Shown: positions 25,197 to 34,640, counted from the stretch's first letter. The stretch is DNA of 61,067 nt from Lentimicrobiaceae bacterium (GCA_028697555.1 JAQVEX010000006.1:1-61067); one strand, 5' to 3'. The notes: a model not told the origin generated them from the letters alone. Numbers and translations: made by a program.

Positions 25197-28100
25197 ATGC
25201 GAAACAAAGGTGCGATAAGATTTTTTGCAATAGCGTTTGCCATAGTTTGTGTTTATCAGCTATCGTTTACAGTAGCAACAAAGATAAAAGAAGGCAAGGC
25301 TACAAGATATGCAAATAACGAAATTTTTTACAAAGATGTAAAAGAGCTGTCTAACAATCATGCTGCACGCGAATTAGTTGTAATTGATTCAATTAGAGAA
25401 AGCAAAAAGAATCAGTATTTAGACTCTATCTCAAACAAAACAGCCTTAAACATACTAATAAGAAAATACACTTACAAAGAGTGTAAAGACCGTGAAATCA
25501 ACTTAGGTCTTGACCTTAAAGGCGGTATGAACGTGATGTTGGAAGTATCTTTAGCAGACGTAATTGACGGTATGTCGGGACATAGCGACGACCCAACTTA
25601 TGTTGAAGCTATGCGTAGAGCAACTGAAAAACAGAAAAACTCACAAAAAGATTTTGTAACCCTATTCGGCGAATCGTTTACCGAAGTTGACCCAAATGCT
25701 CAACTTTCGGCAATATTCAGTCGTATGGACTTACGCGAAAAAATTCAACCCAGTTCTACAAATGCGGAAGTACTATCAGTATTGAGAGAAGAAGCTAACT
25801 CTGCTTTCGACAGAACTTTTAACATTATGCGTAACCGTATCGACCGCTTTGGTGTTTCTCAACCTACAATCCAAAAGTTGGTTACCAGCGACCGTATATT
25901 AATTGAATTGCCGGGTATTAAAGACCCCGAAAGAGTTAGAAAACTGTTACAAGGTTCTGCTAACCTTGAGTTTTGGGAAACATTTCATTTTAATGAAATC
26001 CAAAACTACTTTAGCGAAGCTAACGAATTACTAGCTATGAGCCTTAGCTCCGAAGATATAGAACACTTAGGAGACACTTTGGAACAAACTACAGGAAAAG
26101 ATGTTCAGCAAGAGGCAATAGATACTGTAGAAAATGAAACAACCGCAGCTATTGAAGAAGATACGGCAAAAAAATCAACTTCTGCCCTATCCGACTTACT
26201 TGAAGCCGATAGTTTGAAAGTTGACAATGCTGCACAATTAGAAGAATACCGCAAAAAAAATCCATTATTTGCTTATTTGCAACCTGCATATTTCTTCCAA
26301 AATGGTCAGTATTACGCAAGCGACAGAGCTACAGTTGGCTACGCTCAACTAAAAGATACGGCTATAGTTAATAGCATGCTAAATAAAGTAAAAGATATTT
26401 TCCCTAAAAACCTTAAATTAGCTTGGGCTGTAAAACCCGAACGCCACTCTCCTGATGTTTTAGAGCTTTTTGCTTTAAAATCGAACAACAGAGAATATAC
26501 TGCTGCCATGCTCGGCGATGTAATTGTTGATGCACGTCAGGACTACGACCAAAACGGTAGAGTTGAAGTATCAATGACTATGAACGCTGTAGGTGCAAAA
26601 GAATGGCGCAACTTAACTCGCGACAACGTTGGAAATCAAATAGCAATTGTTCTCGACGACTTTGTTTATTCGGCTCCAAACGTAAATACCGAAATTCCTA
26701 ACGGTCGCTCTTCCATTTCGGGTAACTTCACCGTTGAAGAAGCAAAAGACTTGGCTAACATATTGAAAGCCGGTAAACTACCCGCTCCTGCTCGTATTGT
26801 TCAGGAAGAAATTGTTGGTCCATCATTAGGACAAGAATCTATCAACAAAGGTCTACTCTCGTTTGCTATCGCATTTATATTTATATTAGCCTACATGGCT
26901 ATGTATTATGGCACTGCAGGTAGAGTTGCCAACATTGCATTGTTTACTAACGTATTTTTCTTATTAGGTTTCTTAGCAAGTTTAGGAGCTGTACTAACCT
27001 TACCCGGTATTGCGGGTATTATCCTAACACTGGGTATGGCTATCGACGCTAACGTTATTATTTACGAGAGGGTTAGAGAAGAAGTCAGAGCCGGTAAAGG
27101 TCTGCGACTAGCTATACAAGACGGTTACAAAAACGCATACTCGGCTATTATCGACGGTAACGTAACACAATTGATAACCGGTATAATCCTTTACTTCTTC
27201 GGTTCAGGTCCTATACAAGGTTTCGCCACAACGCTTGTAATAGGTATTATAACTTCGTTGTTTACTTCTATATTTATTTCTCGTTTACGATTTGAAAGAC
27301 TTCTTGATAAAAATAAAGACATTACTTTCGGAAATAAATATACAATCAATGCATTTACTAATACTAAAATTGACTTCATTAAACTCCGCAAGGTTACGTA
27401 TATAATATCAGGTGTTCTAATACTTATAGGTATAGTTTCATTATTTACGAGAGGATTGAGTTATGGTGTTGACTTTACAGGTGGACGTTCGTATATAGTT
27501 CGTTTCGACAAGGATGTCAATCCAAACGAGGTTCGCGAATCAATTTATAATATTTTGGAAGATGCACCCGAAGTAAAAACATTCGGTTCAGCCAACCAGG
27601 TTAAAATTACCACAAAATATTTAGTTGATGATAAATCGCAGCAAGCTGACTCAATTGTTGAAGCTAAACTATACGAGAGTTTGAAAGATATGTTTGATGA
27701 AAACATAGCTGCAAACGACTTTAGTACCAAAAACCAACAAATAGGTATTTTGAGTTCGCAAAAAGTTGACCCTGCTATCTCCGACGATTTAAGGCAAAAT
27801 GCTATATATGCCGTTCTTCTGTCAATGATAGCAATTTTCTTGTATATTGCCGCACGATTTAAAACCTGGCACTTCGCTTTGGGTAGTGTCGCATCACTAT
27901 TCCACGATGCTATATTAATGTTGGCATTATATTCAATATTCTACGGCATTTTACCATTCAACTTAGAAGCCGACCAATCGTTTATAGCTGCCATTCTGAC
28001 TGTTATAGGGTACTCGCTTAACGACGCTGTGGTTGTGTACGACCGAATAAGGGAGTGGCGAAAATTATTCCCCAAAATGCCTTTGTACGAAAATATGAAT

Positions 28101-28358
28101 GGAGCTCTTAACTCAACTTTAGGCAGAACAGTAAACACAGCCGGTTCTACTGCCGTTACGCTATTGGCTATATTCTTATTTGGCGGCGATGTTATTAGAG
28201 GATTTGTATTTGCAATGCTTATAGGTGTTATTGTAGGTACCTACTCTACACTATTTACAGCTATTCCTATTTCATACGATACAATTCTTCTTAACAATAA
28301 ACGTATGGAAAGAAAAAGAACCGCCAAAGCCGCTAAAGCTGATAAACGCAAAAAATAG
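25197..28358 (+). CDS. secDF: protein translocase SecD-SecF fusion
   Basis: A 1053-residue fused inner-membrane protein that uses the proton gradient to help complete Sec export. The SecD part starts with one helix and has LGLDLKGGMNVMLEV, FDRTFNIMRNRIDRFGVSQPTIQ and a large periplasmic region. That region includes an acidic low-complexity insert (about residues 300-345), common in this phylum. The transmembrane block has the conserved AIDANVIIYERVREE near residue 616. SecF follows, with GVDFTGGRSYIVRF and the second catalytic segment GYSLNDAVVVYDRIREW near residue 940. The tail is Lys/Ala-rich. It is a single-gene unit with a good promoter and terminator. Confidence 0.97.
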   Translation: MRNKGAIRFFAIAFAIVCVYQLSFTVATKIKEGKATRYANNEIFYKDVKELSNNHAARELVVIDSIRESKKNQYLDSISNKTALNILIRKYTYKECKDREINLGLDLKGGMNVMLEVSLADVIDGMSGHSDDPTYVEAMRRATEKQKNSQKDFVTLFGESFTEVDPNAQLSAIFSRMDLREKIQPSSTNAEVLSVLREEANSAFDRTFNIMRNRIDRFGVSQPTIQKLVTSDRILIELPGIKDPERVRKLLQGSANLEFWETFHFNEIQNYFSEANELLAMSLSSEDIEHLGDTLEQTTGKDVQQEAIDTVENETTAAIEEDTAKKSTSALSDLLEADSLKVDNAAQLEEYRKKNPLFAYLQPAYFFQNGQYYASDRATVGYAQLKDTAIVNSMLNKVKDIFPKNLKLAWAVKPERHSPDVLELFALKSNNREYTAAMLGDVIVDARQDYDQNGRVEVSMTMNAVGAKEWRNLTRDNVGNQIAIVLDDFVYSAPNVNTEIPNGRSSISGNFTVEEAKDLANILKAGKLPAPARIVQEEIVGPSLGQESINKGLLSFAIAFIFILAYMAMYYGTAGRVANIALFTNVFFLLGFLASLGAVLTLPGIAGIILTLGMAIDANVIIYERVREEVRAGKGLRLAIQDGYKNAYSAIIDGNVTQLITGIILYFFGSGPIQGFATTLVIGIITSLFTSIFISRLRFERLLDKNKDITFGNKYTINAFTNTKIDFIKLRKVTYIISGVLILIGIVSLFTRGLSYGVDFTGGRSYIVRFDKDVNPNEVRESIYNILEDAPEVKTFGSANQVKITTKYLVDDKSQQADSIVEAKLYESLKDMFDENIAANDFSTKNQQIGILSSQKVDPAISDDLRQNAIYAVLLSMIAIFLYIAARFKTWHFALGSVASLFHDAILMLALYSIFYGILPFNLEADQSFIAAILTVIGYSLNDAVVVYDRIREWRKLFPKMPLYENMNGALNSTLGRTVNTAGSTAVTLLAIFLFGGDVIRGFVFAMLIGVIVGTYSTLFTAIPISYDTILLNNKRMERKRTAKAAKADKRKK

Positions 28359-28382
28359 TTTAAACGATTTTATCGCTATAAA

Positions 28383-28417
28383 TAAAAAAGGTGTTAGATA
28401 ATCTGACACCTTTTTTG
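28383..28417 (+). terminator. secDF intrinsic terminator
   Basis: A stem built from AAAAAAGGTGT paired with ACACCTTTTTT plus AGA/TCT close to the loop, ending in a T run, 25 bases after the stop. The A- and T-tracts on both sides would let it work in both directions, useful here because the next gene is convergent. Confidence 0.85.
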
Positions 28418-28440
28418 TTATTAGCTCATAGATTGGATGT

Positions 28441-28601
28441 TGGTGAATGGTGGCGGGTGAGTGGTGATTAGTGATTAGTGATGAGTGATGAGTGATTAAT
28501 TAGTTCCGAGTTTGGAGTTTAGAGTTTGGAGACTCAGAACTCAGAACTCAGAACTCAGAACTCAGAACTCAGAACTAACCCTAACCACGAACCACGCAAC
28601 A
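28441..28601. repeat. heptad-period array (site G), 23 units in unbroken phase
   Basis: All 161 bases divide into 23 heptads with no slip. They pass from TGGTGAA/GAGTGAT, through TTTGGAG/TTTAGAG, to six copies of ACTCAGA, and end with CTAACCA/CGAACCA units. It lies in the convergent spacer after the secDF terminator. Confidence 0.95.
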
Positions 28602-28636
28602 TCATCAAATCTATATAAAAAACAAAATGCGAAATT

Positions 28637-29473
28637 TTATAATATTTCCTCTAGTTTATAACTACCGCCCATAACATATCCTTTTTCATTCTGTTGTATG
28701 GTAGATACCTCGTTGTCGGTATCGTGGCAATAAAACATGAAATAATTATTATTAAAGGCTTCGGGTAAAAATTTTTCTTTTTCTTCGAGGGTTACAAGAG
28801 GTTGAATATCGGCAGCAGCAATGTACGGAAACGGCAAATGATACGCCGAGGGAAGAAAATCGGAACCGTAAACTATGAATTTGTCTTTATAGTGAATAAT
28901 TGGAACTATTAAACCTATTGTGTGTCCGTAAAACAGTCGTAATTCAATGTTTTTGAATGGTTGCTGACCTTTTTCAACTAAATTTAATCTTCCGCTTTGC
29001 AATAATGGAGTGAGATTTTCGGGCAAAAAGGCTGCATATTCTCTTTTATTCCTTGCCAAAGCCCAGTCCCACTGATCTTTGCTTACCCAATAATTTGCAT
29101 TTGGATAAGTGTGTTTTATTTCTTCATTATCGTAATAAGTTGCAGCACCAACATGATCGTCGTGAAGGTGGGTAAATATCACATCGGTGATATCTTCGGG
29201 TTTGTAACCGACTTCTCCCAACGATTTTACAACATTGTAATCGTCGTTTCGCTCTCTGACTTCATAATATCTGCTACGCTGCTTATTTCCCATACCCACT
29301 TCTATAAGAATTTTCTTGTCGTCGTAAACAACAAGCATACAGCGAGTAATCATGCGTATAAAATTACGTTCGTTGGCAACAGTAAGTTTGTTCCATATCG
29401 TTTTGGGAATAACGCCGTAAGCCACGCCACCGTCCATTCCCCAAACATCTCCTATAATAGAATAAATATGCAT
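28637..29473 (-). CDS. MBL-fold hydrolase, AHL-lactonase-like
   Basis: A 278-residue metallo-beta-lactamase-fold enzyme. The metal-binding motif THLHDDHVGAATY (HxHxDH) is near residue 110. Further ligands are likely in FYGHTIG (His), YGSDFLPSAYH (bridging Asp) and FYCHDTDNE. The layout resembles the N-acyl homoserine lactonase/glyoxalase II-like branch, though that does not prove quorum-signal hydrolysis; many relatives act on other esters or lactones. No signal peptide is visible, so it is likely cytoplasmic. It is a single gene flanked on both sides by heptad arrays. Confidence 0.78.
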   Translation of the reverse strand: MHIYSIIGDVWGMDGGVAYGVIPKTIWNKLTVANERNFIRMITRCMLVVYDDKKILIEVGMGNKQRSRYYEVRERNDDYNVVKSLGEVGYKPEDITDVIFTHLHDDHVGAATYYDNEEIKHTYPNANYWVSKDQWDWALARNKREYAAFLPENLTPLLQSGRLNLVEKGQQPFKNIELRLFYGHTIGLIVPIIHYKDKFIVYGSDFLPSAYHLPFPYIAAADIQPLVTLEEKEKFLPEAFNNNYFMFYCHDTDNEVSTIQQNEKGYVMGGSYKLEEIL

Positions 29474-29592
29474 AGTATTAGTAAAAAGGGCAAAGATACA
29501 CTATTGACGAATAAAATTAAGGTTTGTAATTAATATTATTTACTCAAAATCAGTAAAACAAATTATTGTTGTTCGATAAACATCTTTAGCTA

Positions 29593-29739
29593 TTGGGTTG
29601 CGTGTTGCGTGGTTCGAGTTGCGTAGCAATGAGCAATTAGCATAATTACCAATTGATAATTGATAATTGCCAAAAGCCAAAAGCTAAGAGCTAAGAGCCA
29701 AAAGCCAAAAGCTAAAAGCCAATGGCTATAAGCTAAGGG
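29593..29739. repeat. heptad-period array (site H), 21 units in unbroken phase
   Basis: A run of 21 heptads without slip: GCGTGTT-type, then AATTAGC, ATAATTG, and a long block mixing CCAAAAG and CTAAGAG. It occupies much of the 369-base divergent spacer. A TACCTTTG at 29808-29815 is the likely -7 box for the transporter gene. Confidence 0.93.
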
Positions 29740-29842
29740 CATTTAACACAAGCCATAGGAACAACTTTCTTTTTCATGGTTTTATCGGACAGTAATAAAA
29801 ATAAATTACCTTTGTGGAGTTTAATTATTAAACCCATTTTTA

Positions 29843-31765
29843 ATGAATTTAAATTGGATTGATTGGAGTATTGTTGTCATGCTTTTTGCATTGATGTTGG
29901 GCTTAGCTTTGCTGAGCAAAACACTACTAAAGAGCGTCAGCGATTTTATAGCAACCGGTAGAACCGGCGGCAGATATATAATATCTATGTTTCAGGGTAC
30001 GGCAGCCTTGGGAGCCATAACAATAGTCGGAGCATTGGAACAAAACTATTATGCAGGCTTTAATTCAAGATGGTGGGAAATGCCTACTGCCGTTATATTA
30101 GTCGGTATGAGCGTTGCCGGCTGGGTTGTTTATCGTTTCAGACAAACAAGAGCTTTGACCATGGCAGAATTTTTTCAGATGCGATATAACAAAGCTTTCA
30201 GAATTTTTGCCGGTATGCTTGCGTTTCTCTCCGGAATTGTCAATATGATTATCTTCCCTGCCGTTAGTGCCAAGTTTTTTATTTATTTCTGCGGTATTCC
30301 AGAAATAGGACCTTTGGCAGGCTTTTCCGTAACCTACATTTTGGTAACCGCAATAATGGTTTTAGTGCCACTGTTTTTTATTTTCTCGGGAGGGCATATT
30401 GCTATTATGTTTACCGACTTTGTTCAAGGCACGTTTGTAAATATTGTGTTTGTTTTGATTGTCATACTGCTACTTGTAAAAGTCGGCTGGACGGACATTA
30501 GTCAAGTTATTACAAAAGTACCACCCGGACATTCGCTTATAAATCCTTTCGATGCTTTTGAGGTGCAGGACTTCAATCCTTGGTTCTTTTTTATAAGCAT
30601 GTTCGGACTCATATACACAAAACTTTCGTGGCAAGGTAATGCTTCATTTAATGTTGCAGCCAAAAGTGCTCACGAAGCTAAAATGGCTGATATTTTAACC
30701 AATTGGCGATTAGTCCCGCAGTGGGGACTTTTCTTGGTGATAGTTCCTATTATTGCGTTTACTGTGGCACATCACGAGAACTATAAGGTTATTGCTGATA
30801 GTGTTAATGTGTTTTTGTCGTCTTTTACAGTCGCAGACCAAAGTCAGCTTAGAGTTCCAATGATATTGAACCAACTCCTACCTGTTGGTGTTAAAGGAGC
30901 ATTTGCTGCTATTATGCTGGCTGCTGCTATTACTTGCCACAACACTTACATGCACTCGTGGGGAAGTATTTTTATACAAGATGTTGTGCTTCCTATACGC
31001 AATAAGCCTTTCAGACCAAAAGACCATATCAAATACCTAAAAATGTCGGTTGCCGGCGTAGCTGTTACAATTTTTATTTTGAGCATTGTTTTTCAACAAA
31101 CCGAAAAGATTTTCCTTTTCTTAAATATAAGCGGAGCTATTTATGCTGGAGGTTCGGGTGCTGTGATAATTGGCGGACTTTATTGGAAAAGAGGTTCTAC
31201 CATCGCTGCATGGGCTGCCATGATTACCGGTTCTATTGCAGCAACCGTAAACATTGTTTTAAATAATATTTTTGAGAATTTCCCTATAAATGGTCAGTGG
31301 GGATGGTTTATTGCTATGGTTTCTGCGATTTTTGTGTATATAATGTTTTCATATCTTTTCCCAGATAAAAAAGATAGTTTTAACCGAATTGTAGCAAATG
31401 TAAAAAAACACGAAAATAGCACTGATGCTCAGGAAGAACCGATTAAAGGTTGGAAAACAATGCTGCCGACAAAGGAGTTTACATTTTGGGATAAAGTTGT
31501 ATATTGGGCGACTACAAGCTGGACTGCCATGTGGGTGTTAGTTTTTATTGTAGGAACTTTATTTTACTTTATTGTAAAACCGCTTACAAACGACCAATGG
31601 ATGATGTTTTGGAAAATATACACTTACGTTTTCTTAAGTGCATCGGTTTTTGTAACAATATGGTTTACAATTGGAGGTGTTAAAAATCTGAAGGAAATGA
31701 TAACAAAACTGCGAAGCAATTTACGCGACGATTCCGACGACGGTTTTATCTCAAAAAATGAATAA
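29843..31765 (+). CDS. sodium:solute symporter family transporter
   Basis: A 640-residue inner-membrane protein with about 13-14 hydrophobic helices. The N-terminus (LNWIDWSIVVMLFALMLGLALLSKTLLKSVSDFIATGRTGGRYIISMFQGTAALGAITIVGALEQNYYAGF) has the SSS pattern: a first helix, the DFxxxGR.gG segment, then an unwound second helix. FSGGHIAIMFTDFVQGTFVNIVF near residue 190 matches the conserved G..a...TD..Qg. of the family. The substrate cannot be read from sequence. The GH130 gene 21 bases downstream suggests a sugar or oligosaccharide, taken up with sodium. The C-terminal part has an extra hydrophilic loop and two final helices. Confidence 0.88.
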   Translation: MNLNWIDWSIVVMLFALMLGLALLSKTLLKSVSDFIATGRTGGRYIISMFQGTAALGAITIVGALEQNYYAGFNSRWWEMPTAVILVGMSVAGWVVYRFRQTRALTMAEFFQMRYNKAFRIFAGMLAFLSGIVNMIIFPAVSAKFFIYFCGIPEIGPLAGFSVTYILVTAIMVLVPLFFIFSGGHIAIMFTDFVQGTFVNIVFVLIVILLLVKVGWTDISQVITKVPPGHSLINPFDAFEVQDFNPWFFFISMFGLIYTKLSWQGNASFNVAAKSAHEAKMADILTNWRLVPQWGLFLVIVPIIAFTVAHHENYKVIADSVNVFLSSFTVADQSQLRVPMILNQLLPVGVKGAFAAIMLAAAITCHNTYMHSWGSIFIQDVVLPIRNKPFRPKDHIKYLKMSVAGVAVTIFILSIVFQQTEKIFLFLNISGAIYAGGSGAVIIGGLYWKRGSTIAAWAAMITGSIAATVNIVLNNIFENFPINGQWGWFIAMVSAIFVYIMFSYLFPDKKDSFNRIVANVKKHENSTDAQEEPIKGWKTMLPTKEFTFWDKVVYWATTSWTAMWVLVFIVGTLFYFIVKPLTNDQWMMFWKIYTYVFLSASVFVTIWFTIGGVKNLKEMITKLRSNLRDDSDDGFISKNE

Positions 31766-31786
31766 TAATTCTAATAATTAACTACT

Positions 31787-32755
31787 ATGCTTAAACGTTA
31801 CGATTTAAATCCGATAATAACACGCAAAGACATACCAAATGTGGGCAACCTGATAATTGACCCGAGCAGTGTTTTCAATCCGGGTGCTATTAAAGTTGGA
31901 AATACCTACTATTTAATACTTCGCGTGCAAACCAGAGCCAGAAAAACTTATTTTTTATTAGCTGAAAGCTCAAACGGTATTAACTTCAGTATCAACAACG
32001 AGCCTATTAATTTTAAAGGTATTGAGAATTACGGCAAAAAAATATTTCATTTATACGATGCACGCATTACGCATATCAACGATGGATACTACATTCAATT
32101 TGCTATGGATACCGAAGATGGTTGCCATTTAGGCTTGGTAAAAACCGATGATTTTAAGTCTTTTTACTTTATTGCAGCCGACGAGATTGACTCCAGAAAT
32201 GGTGTTATATTTCCAGAAAAAATAGGTGGTAAATTTGTACGTTTTGAGAGACCAAACCAAGTTAAACTCGAAAACGGCACTATGACCGGCGACAAAATTT
32301 GGTTGTCAGAATCTGATGATTTGATTACATGGAATTTGGTTTCGCCTGTAATGAGCGGACGTTTTCACTATTGGGACGAGCTTATTGGCTCGGGTCCTAC
32401 TCCTATCAAGACTCAAAAAGGCTGGTTGCACATATATCACGGCGTTGCTACACATTTTGGTTCTTCAAATATTTATCAAGCCGGTGTTACTCTGCACGAT
32501 TTAAACGACCCAAGCGTGGTTATTGCTCGTAGTGGAGATAATATTTTGGAACCACGCGAAATGTACGAATTAGTCGGTCAAGTGCCTAATGTGGTTTTCC
32601 CTTCGGGGATTATTGTTGAAGAATTTGACGAAAACGGTTTTGCGAAAAACAATAGCGAAGTCAAGGTTTATTACGGTGCTGCCGATACCAGCATTGGTCT
32701 TGCGACTGCTACCGTTGAAGAACTTATAAATGCCTGCTACCAAGGCGATATATAA
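31787..32755 (+). CDS. GH130-family glycoside phosphorylase/hydrolase
   Basis: A 322-residue five-bladed beta-propeller enzyme of the mannoside-phosphorylase family. Diagnostic parts are NPGAIKVGNTYYLILRVQTR near residue 37, LYDARITHINDGYYIQF with the presumed catalytic Asp, and RFERPNQV. The SGPTPIKTQKGWLHIYHG block follows, with VVFPSGI and VYYGAADTSIGLATA at the end. Family members split beta-mannosides with phosphate, and a minority hydrolyse them. Phosphorylase activity would save ATP and fits an anaerobe. No signal peptide is visible, so it acts in the cytoplasm on sugar brought in by the symporter just upstream, with which it is probably co-transcribed. Confidence 0.88.
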   Translation: MLKRYDLNPIITRKDIPNVGNLIIDPSSVFNPGAIKVGNTYYLILRVQTRARKTYFLLAESSNGINFSINNEPINFKGIENYGKKIFHLYDARITHINDGYYIQFAMDTEDGCHLGLVKTDDFKSFYFIAADEIDSRNGVIFPEKIGGKFVRFERPNQVKLENGTMTGDKIWLSESDDLITWNLVSPVMSGRFHYWDELIGSGPTPIKTQKGWLHIYHGVATHFGSSNIYQAGVTLHDLNDPSVVIARSGDNILEPREMYELVGQVPNVVFPSGIIVEEFDENGFAKNNSEVKVYYGAADTSIGLATATVEELINACYQGDI

Positions 32756-32773
32756 TTTTACAAAGATAATTGT

Positions 32774-33289
32774 ATGGAAAATAACGAAATTGATAAAGAA
32801 GTTGTTGAGAGTCCGACTCAAATTGATGAGACTAAAAGCAACAATGATATAAAAACAAATGACGAAACCGCTTTGAGCGAAACTGATATACAGAATTTGG
32901 AAATTGCATCGAAGTGGGCGAAATTTATTTCTATTACCGGCTTTATAGTAATATTTTTTATGCTGATATTAGGGATAATCATTCTGTTTTCGTCGTTTAG
33001 TTGCAATAATTTTCAGGATAGATTTGTAAGATTAAACCAAATAGACAGAATTGGCGGAATATTAATGATAGTCGGTTTTGCCGTCCTTTTTCCTGCGTTT
33101 TGGATATTAAATTCATTTTCTATTAGAATAAATAAAGGTATAAAAAACAACACAACTGCATGTTTCGGCACTGCATTTAAACGAATAGCTCAGTTTTTTA
33201 AATACTTTGGACTACTAATTGTCGCAGTGCTAGTGATATACACTCTGTTTTTGATAATTATATCGGTTTTTAGTGTTACGTCTTTTTGA
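32774..33289 (+). CDS. small membrane protein of unknown function
   Basis: A 171-residue protein. The first ~50 residues are hydrophilic and acidic (Asn, Asp, Glu, Thr-rich, probably disordered). Three hydrophobic segments follow (about residues 55-78, 95-116 and 140-166). It starts 18 bases after the GH130 stop and belongs to the same run of genes. I do not recognise a family. A role linked to the transporter/GH130 pair is only suggested by position. Confidence 0.6.
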   Translation: MENNEIDKEVVESPTQIDETKSNNDIKTNDETALSETDIQNLEIASKWAKFISITGFIVIFFMLILGIIILFSSFSCNNFQDRFVRLNQIDRIGGILMIVGFAVLFPAFWILNSFSIRINKGIKNNTTACFGTAFKRIAQFFKYFGLLIVAVLVIYTLFLIIISVFSVTSF

Positions 33290-33295
33290 AGTGAA

Positions 33296-33340
33296 TAGCT
33301 TTTGGCTGTTGGCTGTTGGCAATTAGCAAATTAGCAATTA
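33296..33340. repeat. heptad-period array (site I, left part)
   Basis: AGCTTTT, two GGCTGTT units, GGCAATT and AGCAAAT follow one another directly after the preceding stop codon. They end at the left edge of the foldback element. Confidence 0.75.
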
Positions 33341-33384
33341 GTAATGAACCCCGAAACTTCGAGGCACATTGCACCCTTAAGTTT

Positions 33385-33717
33385 CGAGATTGTAGCAAAA
33401 TTTCGCTTTAAAGGTTCTATTCTTTTTATATGTTCTTTTGTCTTGACACAAAAGAACCAAAAAGTCAAGGCTGACATTTCTTTTCTGAATTACGTTCTCA
33501 TAAATCCTAAGTTCGTGCGGGTGATTTCCGAGCAAGCTCGGAACTTCCCGTTCTCACTAAGGATTTATTTCGAACTCCATTCAGAAGAAATGTATGCCGT
33601 CCTTTTTAAAGCTAAATTATTGGCTATTGCTATTGTTTTGGCAACAAGTTATCTATACGAAAAGAGTAAAGCCTATTTAATTGCATATCACATTAACAAA
33701 ATCGCTGATACTCTCCC
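33385..33717 (+). repeat. foldback repeat element, copy 1
   Basis: A ~330-base non-coding unit found again at 60597-60935. It contains a 10-bp perfect hairpin GTTCTTTTGT/ACAAAAGAAC (33432-33457, loop CTTGAC). Next to it is a 120-base imperfect stem-loop (33474-33593) whose outer arms are ACATTTC/GAAATGT, with inner AAATCCT/AGGATTT and CCGAGC/GCTCGG pairs. Any open frame through it is unlikely to be real, as the second copy does not keep it. Confidence 0.8.
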
Positions 33718-33739
33718 GAAACTTCGGAGCTAACAGTCA

Positions 33740-33823
33740 ATAATTGCTCATTGTTAATTGTTCATTGATAATTGCCACGCAACCCGCAACCCGTAACACG
33801 CAACTCGTAACCCGCACCACGAA
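33740..33823. repeat. heptad-period array (site I, right part)
   Basis: Twelve heptads in one phase, five of the ATAATTG/CTCATTG type followed by seven of the ACCCGCA/ACACGCA type. The array ends one base before the stop codon of the exonuclease gene. Confidence 0.88.
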
Positions 33824-33824
33824 C

Positions 33825-34634
33825 CTACTTCCACACCTTTAACTTAATCGCCGTAATTACACTTTTAGTCGTTTGCGGAAAGTCGCCTTTCATCATCCAA
33901 TCGTAGTAAGAAGTGTCGGTGTTAAAAACGTCTTCAACGACTTTTCCTTTGTATTTTCCAAAATTGAAAACAGGTTGATTCTTATTGTTGTAAACAATAT
34001 GTCCAACCAAATCGACTGTGTCGTGTACGTTTGAAAATTCGCTTAAATCGTCGATTTTATTGGTAATTGGATAAAAAACATTGCCGTCGGCATCAACGTA
34101 TTCAACATCTTTGTACCTTTCAATTTGCTTGAGCAAAATTTGATAAGTGGCTTTGGTGTCGTACTCGGCGGAGTGAGCGTTCTCTAATTCTTCATCGCAG
34201 TAGAATTTGTAAGCTGCACGGAGATTTCTGGGTTCCATTTTATGGAAAATATTTTGAACATCGACGAAACGCCTGTTTCTGAAATCAAACTGAACGCCTA
34301 CACGCAAAAACTCTTCGACTAACAAAGGAATATCAAACTTGTTTGAATTAAATCCCGCCAAATCGCTGTTGCCTATAAAAGCATTTATTTCGCCTGACAG
34401 CTCTTTAAACGTAGGTTTATCTGCAACCATATCGTCGGTAATGCCGTGAAATTTAGTAGATTCGGCAGGAATAGGCATCTGCGGATTTATTAAATATCTG
34501 CGAAATTGCTCGGTTCCGTCGGTTAAAACCTTAATCATTGCAATTTCAATAATTCTATCGGAAGCAATTCTTAATCCGGTACTTTCTATATCAAATACCA
34601 CTAAAGGTTTGTTTAATTGTAGCGTGTGCGTCAT
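33825..34634 (-). CDS. DEDDh 3'-5' exonuclease (DnaQ-like)
   Basis: A 269-residue protein with the three exonuclease motifs: FDIEST (Asp15, Glu17), NSNKFDIPLLVEEF, and the HSAEYDTKAT end motif (H-x4-D), as in the DNA polymerase III epsilon subunit and related repair nucleases. A C-terminal ~80-residue part (VYNNKNQPVFNFGKYKGKVVEDVFNTDTSYYDWMM) resembles the short module often fused to such exonucleases in Bacteroidota. It probably trims single-stranded DNA 3' ends. The upstream GT2-fusion gene ends six bases before this start, so the two are likely co-transcribed despite unrelated roles. Confidence 0.85.
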   Translation of the reverse strand: MTHTLQLNKPLVVFDIESTGLRIASDRIIEIAMIKVLTDGTEQFRRYLINPQMPIPAESTKFHGITDDMVADKPTFKELSGEINAFIGNSDLAGFNSNKFDIPLLVEEFLRVGVQFDFRNRRFVDVQNIFHKMEPRNLRAAYKFYCDEELENAHSAEYDTKATYQILLKQIERYKDVEYVDADGNVFYPITNKIDDLSEFSNVHDTVDLVGHIVYNNKNQPVFNFGKYKGKVVEDVFNTDTSYYDWMMKGDFPQTTKSVITAIKLKVWK

Positions 34635-34640
34635 CTTTAT

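Noticed and set aside
33344..33733. Open frame of 129 codons in the spacer after the small membrane protein gene
   Set aside because: It lies almost wholly inside the foldback element and the frame is not kept in the second copy at 60597-60935.
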